Of a stretch of DNA of 64,000 nucleotides, positions 51,148-59,210 are shown one piece after another. A program made the position numbers and the translations under genes. This stretch comes from Kribbella sp. CA-293567. GTDB lineage: Bacteria; Actinomycetota; Actinomycetes; Propionibacteriales; Kribbellaceae. The stretch covers positions 5,084,001 to 5,148,000 of the forward strand of contig NZ_CP114065.1 of assembly GCF_027627575.1 (NCBI RefSeq). The letters are read 5' to 3'. Position 1 is the stretch's first letter. Each line of letters begins with the position of its first letter. The notes beneath the pieces were generated by a model. It was not told where the DNA came from. It saw only the letters and a list, made by a program, of their open reading frames with translations, and ran no database searches.

Positions 51148-51975
51148 GTGAGCCGGTTGAACGTCGTCCTGCGCCCTGTCAGAGGTCTCGCGATGGCGTG
51201 CCATCCGGGTCCGACCGTTGCCGTCACCACCTTGGTCACCGTCGTTGCCTGGTCCGCCGGGCGGAACGCCGCCGGATGCCTCTTAGTCGCCGCAGCAGTC
51301 CTCACCGGCCACCTCTCGATCGGCTGGAGCAATGACGCGATTGACGCATCTCGCGACACCAGTGTCCACCGAAACGACAAACCAATCGTGGCCGGACTGG
51401 TGAGTCGCCGCACCGTCTGGGCCGGCGCCGCCCTGACCGCGGCGGTCTGCATCCCGCTCTCGCTGGCCAGTGGCGTGCTCGCCGGCCTCGCCCATTTGGG
51501 TTTCGTCGCGTCGGCCTGGGCCTACAACCTGGGCCTCAAGTCGACCCGGATCTCCTGGCTCCCGTACGCCGTGGCCTTCGGCCTGCTGCCGACCTTCGTC
51601 ACGCAGGGCACGTTCGGCACCTGGGCGCCGTGGTGGGCGTCGGCCGCCACCGCGCTGCTCGGAGTCGGCGCGCACCTGGCGAACGTCGTACCGGATCTGG
51701 CCGACGACCTGGCGACGGGCGTCAGAGGCTGGCCGCAGCGACTGGGACACCTGGCCCGGTACGCCGCTCCGCTGCCGCTCGCCGCCGCGACCGTGCTCCT
51801 GGTCGTCGCACCCGCCGGCGCGGTGGGCGTGGTCGGCTGGCTCACGCTCGCGGTGGTCGCCGTGCTGCTGCTGGTGATCGTGCTGTGGAAGAACGCGCCG
51901 TTCCTGGTGACCATCGCGGTCGCGGCGGTCAGCGTCCTCGCCCTCGTGCTCCGAGGCGACGCGCTGAGCCGCTAG
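51148..51975 (+). CDS. UbiA-family prenyltransferase
   Basis: 275 residues, about eight to nine membrane helices. The first Asp motif is NDAIDASRD (prenyl diphosphate-Mg binding), and the second is PDLADDLATG. The N-terminal HPGPTVAVTTL is typical of UbiA proteins of actinobacteria. Start is uncertain: GTG 51148 is only 18 bases from the divergent PKS start and has a poor ribosome site, while ATG 51193 would shorten the N-terminus by 15 residues. Its place beside the phenolic-lipid operon suggests it prenylates an aromatic product or quinone, but this is an inference. Confidence 0.82.
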   Translation: MSRLNVVLRPVRGLAMACHPGPTVAVTTLVTVVAWSAGRNAAGCLLVAAAVLTGHLSIGWSNDAIDASRDTSVHRNDKPIVAGLVSRRTVWAGAALTAAVCIPLSLASGVLAGLAHLGFVASAWAYNLGLKSTRISWLPYAVAFGLLPTFVTQGTFGTWAPWWASAATALLGVGAHLANVVPDLADDLATGVRGWPQRLGHLARYAAPLPLAAATVLLVVAPAGAVGVVGWLTLAVVAVLLLVIVLWKNAPFLVTIAVAAVSVLALVLRGDALSR

Positions 51976-52025
51976 GGCGCCCCTCCCGATTCGCGCAGCA
52001 GCAAGCAGGTGCTCGGTGGCGGCAA

Positions 52026-52898
52026 CTAGTCGGCCGGTTTGAGCGGCGCGTTGCTGCCGAGGATGGCAGCGGTCAGAGCTTCGGCGGGCTCCTTGGCGGC
52101 CCGGGGGTTGGTGATCAGCACCAGGTCGATGGCCGGGAGTTCCGGGAGGCCGGCGCTGGGCGGCGGTTCCACCAGGTCGGCCGGCATCAACGAGCGCGCG
52201 AAGATGGCGATGCCCAGGCCGGCCCGGACCGCGGCGAGTACTCCGTTGACGCCCCGGACGATGCAGGTGATCCGGCAGGATCGGCCGGCTTGCTCCAACG
52301 TCTGGACGCCCAGCGAGCGGCTGATACTCGGCGCTTGGTAGGCGACCAGCGGGACCGGGCCGTCGGGGGCGATGCGGGTGCCGGAGATACCGGCCCAGAC
52401 CAGCGGGTCGCGGCGTACGACGCGGCCGTTGGGTTCGTAGCCACCACCGAGGCTGTGCTTGACGTAGGCGAGATCCAGATGGCCGGACTCGACCCGCCGC
52501 AGCAGATTAGGGCTCTGGGCAACAGTCAGCTCGAGGTCGATCCGCGGATAGAGCTGGCGGAAGTCGCGCAGGATCCGCGGCAACGGCGTCAGCGCGAGAT
52601 CGTCGGTGACTCCGAAGCGCAGCCGGCCGCGCAGTTCCGAGCCGGTGAAGTAGCCCGCGGCCTCCTCGTGGGCGGCCAGGATCGTCCGGGCGAAACCCGC
52701 CATCGCGTCACCGTCGGCGGTCAGCGTCACGGTCCGCGTGTCCCGCACGAACAGCGGCCGGCCGACCGCCGTCTCGAGCTTGCGGACGTGCTGGCTGACC
52801 GTCGGTTGCCGGATGCCCAGCCGCTCCGCCGCCTGGGTGAAACTGAGCGACTGCGCCACCGCCAGGAACGTCCGCAGCTGGTCCGGATCGTAGGTCAC
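52026..52898 (-). CDS. LysR-family transcriptional regulator
   Basis: 290 residues. N-terminal winged HTH (LRTFLAVAQSLSFTQAAERL, RQPTVSQHVRKLE) and a C-terminal LysR substrate-binding fold (RGRLRFGVTDDLAL, VESGHLDLAYVKH, AVRAGLGIAIFARS). GTG 52898 is chosen because AGGAG sits about 6 bases upstream and the protein then begins VTYDPDQLRTFLAVAQ, the usual start; ATG 52901 and GTG 52904 are too close to that ribosome site. Divergent from the MFS gene with a T-N11-A dyad between, so it probably regulates the exporter. Confidence 0.88.
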   Translation of the reverse strand: MTYDPDQLRTFLAVAQSLSFTQAAERLGIRQPTVSQHVRKLETAVGRPLFVRDTRTVTLTADGDAMAGFARTILAAHEEAAGYFTGSELRGRLRFGVTDDLALTPLPRILRDFRQLYPRIDLELTVAQSPNLLRRVESGHLDLAYVKHSLGGGYEPNGRVVRRDPLVWAGISGTRIAPDGPVPLVAYQAPSISRSLGVQTLEQAGRSCRITCIVRGVNGVLAAVRAGLGIAIFARSLMPADLVEPPPSAGLPELPAIDLVLITNPRAAKEPAEALTAAILGSNAPLKPAD

Positions 52899-52922
52899 CA
52901 TCACTCCTCAACCGCCGAGGTC

Positions 52923-52937
52923 ATTGCAGGACGCAAT
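52923..52937. promoter_or_regulatory. LysR-type box in the LysR/MFS divergent region
   Basis: ATTGC-AGGAC-GCAAT is a perfect 5-bp dyad containing T-N11-A (T52924, A52936), the standard LysR recognition form. It is 25 bases upstream of the regulator start and about 97 bases upstream of the MFS start. Confidence 0.68.
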
Positions 52938-53033
52938 AAGACTAATAGGAGTGATTCGCTGTCGGAATCCGGTCTCGAGCCGTGAGGATGGTGACGACCT
53001 CCCCTGCCAAGTCCACTTCCCTAGGGATGACTC

Positions 53034-54548
53034 TTGACCACCCGGGCCACCGGTTCTGTCCACCCCGTCCCCGATTTCCACACCCACCGCAGCACCGCTC
53101 ACAGTCCCGCCTCCGGTAGGCGGCCGGGCTTCCGCGACACCTTCAGCGCCCTCCAGGTCCGCAACTTCCGGCTCCTGGTCAGCGGCCTCTTCGTCAGCTC
53201 GACCGGCGGCTGGGTGCAGCGCATCGCCCAGGACTGGCTGGTTCTGACCCTGACCGGCAGTGCCACCGCGGTCGGCATCACCACCGCCCTGCAGTTCCTG
53301 CCCACCCTCCTGCTCGGCCTGTACGGCGGGGTGATCGCCGACCGTTTCCCCAAGCGCCGGATCCTGCTCTGCACGCAGGCCACGATGGGACTCGCGGCCG
53401 CCGTGCTGGCCGTGCTGGCGCTCACCGGTTCGGTCCAGGTCTGGCAGGTCTACGCGCTGGCGCTCTTCCTCGGCCTCGCGACCGCCGTGGACAACCCCAC
53501 CCGCCAGTCGTTCGTCACCGAACTGGTCGGCAAGGAGCGGCTGCGGAACGCGATCAGCATGGTCTCCTCCACCTTCCAGCTCGGCAGCCTGATCGGGCCG
53601 GCTCTCGGCGGTCTGCTGCTCGGCACGATCGGTACCGGCTGGGCGTTCGCGCTCAACGCGGTCACCTTCCTCGGCTCGATCTCGGCCCTGCTGATGATGC
53701 GCGAGCACGAGATGCCCGGCCTGCAGGCTGCTCGCCGGGCCAGCGCGGGGATGCGGATCCGCGACGGTCTGCGGGACGGTGTGCGGTACGCCTTCCACGA
53801 GCCGGCCGTTCGCTGGGCGATCGCCCTGGTCGGCATCTACGGCATGTTCACGATCAGCCTGCCGGTGACGCTGACCGCCTTCGCCGACCGGGTCTTCCAC
53901 ATCGGCGCCACCGGGTACGGCGTACTGAACTCCGTCGTCGCGGTCGGCGCGCTCGCCGGAGCGCTGCTCTCGGCCCGCAGGGTCCGGCCGACCAGGCTGC
54001 GCAACCTGGTCGGGATCGCCTCGATCCTCGCGGTGACCGAGATGGTCGCCGCGCTCCAGCCGTCGATGTGGACCTTCCTGCCGTTGCTGGCGGCCCTCGG
54101 GATGGCCACGCTGATGTTTCTCACCGCGGCCCAGTCGATGGTCCAGCTGACCACCCCCGACGGGCTCCGCGGCCGGGTCGCCGGCATCTACAACCTGGTC
54201 TTCATCGGTGGCGGCGCGATCGGCGGCCCGACCGTGGGCTGGATCGCCCAGCACTGGGGTGCGCGGACCGCCCTGCTGCTGGCCGGGATGATCCCCGCTG
54301 TCGCCACGGTCGCGATCGGGATCAAACTCGCCCGGACCGGCCGGCTCCGCGTGGTCGTGGTCAGGCCACGGACCCGCTCACCCTGGATGCAGCCGCCGCG
54401 ACTCGGGCTAGCGCAGACCGCAGTACGGGTGGAGCGGCCTGCGGCTCCGCGACTCGAGGGGCCGTTGACGCTCTCCCGCCGGCACCATCGCCGCGACGGT
54501 CTGCACCCGCGTCCCGGGCGTACCAGGAAGGAGCGGTTGCATCACTGA
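53034..54548 (+). CDS. MFS exporter
   Basis: 504 residues, 12 predicted membrane helices of the DHA/EntS-like type. Family signs are the N-terminal FSALQVRNFRLLVSGLFVSS, GGWVQRIAQDWLVL, the loop GGVIADRFPKRRIL (MFS motif A) and NPTRQSFVTELVG. The last 70 residues form an unusual Arg/Pro/His-rich cytoplasmic tail ending RRHHRRDGLHPRPGRTRKER. TTG 53034 is used with AGGGA 7 bases upstream; a later in-frame start is possible. The stop overlaps the convergent SRPBCC gene by 7 bases. Likely drug or metabolite efflux controlled by the LysR protein. Confidence 0.85.
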   Translation: MTTRATGSVHPVPDFHTHRSTAHSPASGRRPGFRDTFSALQVRNFRLLVSGLFVSSTGGWVQRIAQDWLVLTLTGSATAVGITTALQFLPTLLLGLYGGVIADRFPKRRILLCTQATMGLAAAVLAVLALTGSVQVWQVYALALFLGLATAVDNPTRQSFVTELVGKERLRNAISMVSSTFQLGSLIGPALGGLLLGTIGTGWAFALNAVTFLGSISALLMMREHEMPGLQAARRASAGMRIRDGLRDGVRYAFHEPAVRWAIALVGIYGMFTISLPVTLTAFADRVFHIGATGYGVLNSVVAVGALAGALLSARRVRPTRLRNLVGIASILAVTEMVAALQPSMWTFLPLLAALGMATLMFLTAAQSMVQLTTPDGLRGRVAGIYNLVFIGGGAIGGPTVGWIAQHWGARTALLLAGMIPAVATVAIGIKLARTGRLRVVVVRPRTRSPWMQPPRLGLAQTAVRVERPAAPRLEGPLTLSRRHHRRDGLHPRPGRTRKERLHH

Positions 54549-55243
54549 GCGGTGAGATAGAACTCGGCCAGCCAGGACTGCCACGCCTCTTCCAGGCGCT
54601 CGGCGTCCTGGCCGGGCCCGTAGTAATGGTGGCCGAGGGCAACGGGCATGCCGAGCAGGCTGCGGTCGTGGAAGCGCAGCAGGGCGTGATCGGTACTGAT
54701 GCCGAGGTGACTCGGGCCGGCGTAGTCGACCTCGCCGACGACCGTCCCCAGCCCGTGCACGTCCAGCTCGACCTTGTCACCGACCTCGCCGCCGATCGCC
54801 GCGCGCAGCTTGCTCCACGCTTCCGGCGTCCCCGACCAGGCGGGGCCCTCGGCAACGACATAGGTGGCGGCCTCCCCCGGGAAGCCCGACAGGTAGAGCT
54901 GCAGGGTGTGGAAGTAGAGGTCCCAGCCGCGCGCGGTCGCCTCGTACTCCGCCTCCCAGTCGTCCCCCTCGAATCCGCTCTGGACGAACCGCAGGACCGA
55001 CGATCCGCCGTCCCGCGCCTCGATCAGGTACTCGAACGCGCCCGTCTCGGTCCGGACGGCGAAACCGTGGCCGGGCTCCCAGCGCAGTACGCCGCTGTCC
55101 GGGCCCGGCCCGGCGGCGCTCGGCGACGGGTCCATCGGGAACAGCCACGCGGTCAGCCCGGCCTCCGTCGCGATCGCGTCCCAGACCTGTTCGGGGGTCG
55201 CGTCCAGCGGGACCTCGACCTCGATCCGGCGCTCCACGGTCAT
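54542..55243 (-). CDS. SRPBCC/AHSA1-family protein
   Basis: 233 residues. It starts with MTVERRIEVEVPLDATPEQVWDAI, the hallmark first strand and helix of START/AHSA1-like proteins, followed by GLTAWLFPMD and a helix-grip pattern (AFEYLIEARDGGSSVLRFVQ). A second half (about 140-233) may be a degenerate repeat. The start overlaps the upstream HTH gene by 4 bases (ATGA), the common ArsR-SRPBCC pairing in actinobacteria. The ligand is unknown. Its stop overlaps the convergent MFS stop region. Confidence 0.86.
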   Translation of the reverse strand: MTVERRIEVEVPLDATPEQVWDAIATEAGLTAWLFPMDPSPSAAGPGPDSGVLRWEPGHGFAVRTETGAFEYLIEARDGGSSVLRFVQSGFEGDDWEAEYEATARGWDLYFHTLQLYLSGFPGEAATYVVAEGPAWSGTPEAWSKLRAAIGGEVGDKVELDVHGLGTVVGEVDYAGPSHLGISTDHALLRFHDRSLLGMPVALGHHYYGPGQDAERLEEAWQSWLAEFYLTAQ

Positions 55244-55890
55244 CGTCGTTCTCCACTCGTCTGCTGTTGCACGGATTCCGGCTCGCCAGTTCTCGGGTCG
55301 GCGATCTTCGGTTCGGTAGGTTTCGGATGGACGGCCACCAGCAGCCGGTGGCTGCGGCCACCCGGCGCGGATTCGTCGTGGTACTTCGCGACCAGTACCC
55401 GCATCGCCTGGGCCAACTCGTCGGCGAAGGCCGCCCGGTCGGACGCCGAGGCGAAACGCACCTCACCGTCCATCGCGAAGGTGGCGAGCTTGCGCCGCGC
55501 CTTGCGCGCCCCGGCCAGCAGTTGACCGACCTCCCGCAACGTCCGCGCCGCGAGCGCCAGCAACCATCGCGCCGACAACCCGTCGGGGGACACCAGCGGG
55601 TCAGGCTGCACCCCGCCCAGCACCTGCGGCGAGATCACGTACGCCGAAGCGCTCGCCTGCAGCACCCGCTCGGTGCAGTTGCCCTTCTTGCGCTCCTCGA
55701 CGAGCACGACCAGGCCGTGCTTCTCCAGCGCGCGCAGGTGGTAGTTCAGCTTCTGTCGCGGCAGACGCAGGGTGGTCGCCAGCGTGGTGGCCGAACCCGG
55801 CACCGCGAGCTCGGCCAGCAGACGCGCCCTGACCGGGTCCAGCGAGACCCCGGCGGCGGCCGGGTCGTCGATCACCACCACGTCTTCCAT
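55240..55890 (-). CDS. ArsR-like winged-helix regulator
   Basis: 216 residues. Winged HTH at about 17-75: DPVRARLLAELAVPGSATTL, RLPRQKLNYHLRALEKHGLV and the wing VVLVEERKKGNCTERVLQ. The C-terminal helical part (about 110-180) has no metal-binding cysteines typical of classic ArsR. ATG 55890 is chosen; the longer frame to 56079 is an overlap artefact with the neighbouring SDR. It is translationally coupled to the SRPBCC gene, so the two likely act together. Confidence 0.87.
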   Translation of the reverse strand: MEDVVVIDDPAAAGVSLDPVRARLLAELAVPGSATTLATTLRLPRQKLNYHLRALEKHGLVVLVEERKKGNCTERVLQASASAYVISPQVLGGVQPDPLVSPDGLSARWLLALAARTLREVGQLLAGARKARRKLATFAMDGEVRFASASDRAAFADELAQAMRVLVAKYHDESAPGGRSHRLLVAVHPKPTEPKIADPRTGEPESVQQQTSGERR

Positions 55891-55969
55891 GCGTTCGAGC
55901 CTGTCACCGACAACTAATGTTGTCAAGAAAGCCGTTGTGATCGGCAGTCGATCGGCAGACGGCTCACCC

Positions 55970-56743
55970 TCAGATCGACGACGTGGCGCCACCGTCCATC
56001 GTGATGACGGCGCCGGTGACGTAGGCGGCCCGGGGTGAGGCGAGGAAGACCGCGACGTCGGCGACCTCGGACGGCTCACCCGCGCGGCCGATCGGAATAC
56101 CGGCGACGAGCTCCGCGGCCAGTTCCTCCTTCGGCCGGCCGGTGGCGCGGACGGCGGCCTCGAGCCGGTCGTCGACCCGTCCGGTGCGGGTCAGGCCCGG
56201 GTTGATCACGTTCACCCGGACGCCGCGATCGGCGTAGGCCTTGGCGTAGCCGACCGACGCCAGCATCAGCGCCGCGTTGGCCGCTCCACCGCCGATGTGC
56301 AACGGGTTCGCCACCTTGCCGCCCTGCCCGACCACGTTCACGATCGAGCCACTGCCGCGCTCGGCCATCTCCCGGACGACGGCCTCGGTCGCGTGCATGT
56401 AGGTGAAGTACTTCGCCTCCATCGCCGCGTGCAGCGCCTTGCTGGTCAGCTCGGCCGGCGGGAGCTGCCGGGCCGCCCCGGCGCAGTTGATCAGGATGTC
56501 CGGCACCCCGATCCGCCCGAACACGGCGGCCGACGCCTCCGGATCGGTCAGATCGACCGCCTCGGTCACGAAGGTGAATCCCTTGGCAGCCAGCTCCTCA
56601 CGGGCGGCCGCAAGGTTGTCCGGGTCCCGGCTGATGCCGGTCACCGCCACGCCCTCGCGGGCGAGCGCCTCGACACAGGCCAGCCCGATCCCCTTGCTCG
56701 CCCCGGTCACCACTGCGGTCTTGCCGGCCAGTTGCAGGTCCAC
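55970..56743 (-). CDS. SDR-family protein lacking the usual Tyr-Lys pair
   Basis: 257 residues of FabG-like SDR fold: cofactor motif TGASKGIG, VDLTDPEA, NCAGAAR and the C-terminal RVNVINPGLTRTGRV. Where active SDRs have YxxxK, this protein has PLHIGGGAANAALMLAS, with no Tyr or Lys, and the preceding Ser is absent (IVNVVGQGGK). It may be inactive, use other residues or bind without catalysis. GTG 56743 is chosen because GGAGGATGA lies just upstream and the product starts VDLQLAGKTAVVTG. Confidence 0.85.
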   Translation of the reverse strand: MDLQLAGKTAVVTGASKGIGLACVEALAREGVAVTGISRDPDNLAAAREELAAKGFTFVTEAVDLTDPEASAAVFGRIGVPDILINCAGAARQLPPAELTSKALHAAMEAKYFTYMHATEAVVREMAERGSGSIVNVVGQGGKVANPLHIGGGAANAALMLASVGYAKAYADRGVRVNVINPGLTRTGRVDDRLEAAVRATGRPKEELAAELVAGIPIGRAGEPSEVADVAVFLASPRAAYVTGAVITMDGGATSSI

Positions 56744-56919
56744 TCGCTCATCCTCCGGATCGTTGCTTTTCGGCGCCGGGTCCACCCTATTCGGTGCTGA
56801 GGACAACGAATCGGAATCACTGGTCGTCCGGCCTTGATCCGGCCGGTACTATCAGTAACCAGATCGACACTCTTTGTTTCGACGTTCTGTTGCTGTCAGC
56901 ACCCAACGCCGGAGGACCC

Positions 56920-59154
56920 GTGCCGAGCATCTCTCCCAACCATTCACCTCCCACGCCGGAGCCTGCCCAGCCAGGCAACTCGTGGAGGACAGTCGTTCGC
57001 CATGACGTACCGGCCTCGCTGGTCGTCTTCCTGATCGCGATCCCTTTGTCACTGGGGATCGCAGCCGCATCCGGAGCCCCGCTGATCGCGGGACTCGTCG
57101 CCGCCGTCGTCGGCGGCATCGTCGCCGGCGCACTCGGCGGCTCCCCCTTGCAGGTCAGCGGCCCGGCCGCCGGCCTCACGGTCGTCGTGGCCGGTCTGGC
57201 CACGCAGTTCGGCTGGGCCGCGACCGCGGGAATCACCTGCGCCGCCGGCCTTCTGCAGATCCTGCTGGGCGTCACCCGCATCGGCAGGCTCGCCCTCTCC
57301 CTCTCCCCCGCCGTGGTGCACGGCATGCTGGCCGGGATCGGCGTCACCATCGCCGTCCAGCAGCTGCACGTGGTGCTCGGCGGGCAGGCCCAGAGTTCCC
57401 TGATCGCCAACCTGGCAGGGCTTCCAGAGCAACTGATGGCCCACCACCCGTGGTCCGTGCTGGTCGGCATCCTCACCGTGGTGATCCTGCTCGTCTGGCC
57501 GCGGTTGCCGCGGGTCAGGATCGTTCCCGCGCCGCTGGTGGCCGTGGTCGCCGTCACCGCGCTGGCCGCCGCGTTCATGGTCGACGTCACCCGGGTCAGC
57601 CTGCCGGACGAGCCCCTGAAAGAGCTGATCCCACCGACCCTGCCCGGTGGCGGCGCGCTCGCAGTCGCGACGGCCGTCCTCACCGTCGCGCTCGTCGCCA
57701 GTGTCGAGTCGCTGCTCTCGGCCGTTGCCGTGGACAAGCTTCATCGCGGCAAACGGAGCAACCTCGACCGTGAGCTGATCGGCCAGGGCGCCGCCAACGC
57801 GATCTCCGGCGCCCTGGGCGGGATGCCTGTCACCGGTGTGATCGTGCGGAGTTCGACCAACGTCGCGGCGGGTGCCAGAAGCCGCGCCTCGGCGATCCTG
57901 CACGGGGTCTGGATCGCGGTCTTCGTGCTCGCCGCGGGCGCGATGCTCGAGCTGATCCCGATGGCGGCGCTGGCCGGCGTCCTGCTGGTCACCGGCCTGC
58001 GGCTGGTCCAGCTGGCGCATATCCGCACCCTGAAACGCCACGACGAACTCATCGTGTACGTCGTCACCGCGGCCGGCGTCGCCGTGCTCGGACTGGCCGA
58101 AGGGGTGCTCGCCGGGCTGGTCCTCGCGCTCGCCCGGGTGCTCTACCGGTTGGCCAAGGCAACAGTCACGGTGACCGAGGAGAACGGTGAGTGGATCGTC
58201 CGGATCCGCGGCACGCTGGTCTTCCTCGGAGTGGCGTCGCTGGTCCGCTCGCTGCGCACGATCCCGGCCGGGGCACCGGTGCGGGTCGACCTCCGGGTCA
58301 ACCACCTGGACCACGCGGCGTACGAGGCGATCGAGGACTGGCGGCGTGGGCACCTCGCCCGCGGTGGTTCGGTGGTGCTGAACCGGTCGGCCTTCCGGGC
58401 CGCGCTGCGGGACGACACCGAACGCCGGATCATCCCCTGGCAGCAAGGCCAGGTGGTGCCGGAGGTCGACCAGCGCGCCGCGATGCTGGACGGCATCCGC
58501 GAGTTCGAGGCGTCGGCCGATCCGATCCGGCCGATGATGGCGCGGCTCGCGGCCGACGGGCAGCAGCCGACGCAACTGTTCATCACCTGCGCCGACTCGC
58601 GGATCGTGCCGAACATGATCACCACCACCGGCCCGGGCGACCAGTTCTGTGTCCGCAACGTGGGCAACCTCGTTCCGCCGTACGGGTCTAACAGCAACTC
58701 CGTCGACGCCGCCGTCGAGTACGCGGTCGAGGTCCTGGGCGTCGCGTCGATCGTGGTCTGCGGTCACTCACACTGTGGCGCGGCCGGGGCGGCGCTGGAC
58801 GAAGCCGACCTGGACCAGTCGCTCCAGAACGGGTCCGGCCTCAAGAGCTGGCTGAAGCATCTCGAGGTGTCGGTCCGCAGGTCGGCCGCGATGCCCGACA
58901 TCGTCGACCCGGTGACGGGCATCAAGCTTTCACCGGCCGACAAGCTGTCCGTCACGAACGTGGCGGTCCAGCTGGAGAATCTGCGCAGCTTCGCCTGCGT
59001 CCGCGAAGCCGAAGAAGCCGGCCGGCTGGAACTCGTCGGTCTGTACTTCGACATCGGCGCCGCCGCCGCCAGGCTGGTACTGGGTCGTGAGCCCTATCTG
59101 ATCCGTGCCGACGAGGAGCTGGCGGCCACCGCGCCTCCTCCGTCCGACCACTGA
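56920..59154 (+). CDS. SulP anion transporter fused to beta-carbonic anhydrase
   Basis: 744 residues. The N-terminal SulP part (about 25-500) has some ten membrane helices (VPASLVVFLIAIPLSLGIAA, VSGPAAGLTVVVAG, VESLLSAVAVDKLHRGKRSN, GQGAANAISGALGGMPVTG) and a degraded STAS-like segment. The C-terminal beta-carbonic anhydrase has zinc ligands Cys557 and Asp559 in CADSR, His616 and Cys619 in CGHSHCG. Such fusions are taken to import bicarbonate and interconvert it with CO2 at the membrane. GTG 56920 is chosen because GGAGG lies 5 bases upstream; the longer frame overlaps the divergent SDR region. Confidence 0.93.
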   Translation: MPSISPNHSPPTPEPAQPGNSWRTVVRHDVPASLVVFLIAIPLSLGIAAASGAPLIAGLVAAVVGGIVAGALGGSPLQVSGPAAGLTVVVAGLATQFGWAATAGITCAAGLLQILLGVTRIGRLALSLSPAVVHGMLAGIGVTIAVQQLHVVLGGQAQSSLIANLAGLPEQLMAHHPWSVLVGILTVVILLVWPRLPRVRIVPAPLVAVVAVTALAAAFMVDVTRVSLPDEPLKELIPPTLPGGGALAVATAVLTVALVASVESLLSAVAVDKLHRGKRSNLDRELIGQGAANAISGALGGMPVTGVIVRSSTNVAAGARSRASAILHGVWIAVFVLAAGAMLELIPMAALAGVLLVTGLRLVQLAHIRTLKRHDELIVYVVTAAGVAVLGLAEGVLAGLVLALARVLYRLAKATVTVTEENGEWIVRIRGTLVFLGVASLVRSLRTIPAGAPVRVDLRVNHLDHAAYEAIEDWRRGHLARGGSVVLNRSAFRAALRDDTERRIIPWQQGQVVPEVDQRAAMLDGIREFEASADPIRPMMARLAADGQQPTQLFITCADSRIVPNMITTTGPGDQFCVRNVGNLVPPYGSNSNSVDAAVEYAVEVLGVASIVVCGHSHCGAAGAALDEADLDQSLQNGSGLKSWLKHLEVSVRRSAAMPDIVDPVTGIKLSPADKLSVTNVAVQLENLRSFACVREAEEAGRLELVGLYFDIGAAAARLVLGREPYLIRADEELAATAPPPSDH

Positions 59155-59169
59155 TCGGTCACGTTCGCC

Positions 59170-59206
59170 AGGTGTCCGAGCCCACCACTGGTGGGCTCGG
59201 ACACCT
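59170..59206. terminator. bidirectional 18-bp terminator between convergent genes
   Basis: AGGTGTCCGAGCCCACCA and TGGTGGGCTCGGACACCT are exact complements separated by one base, so about 15-16 bp can pair around a tight loop. It lies between the SulP-carbonic anhydrase stop and the convergent S41-like gene stop. Confidence 0.85.
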
Positions 59207-59210
59207 GCGG

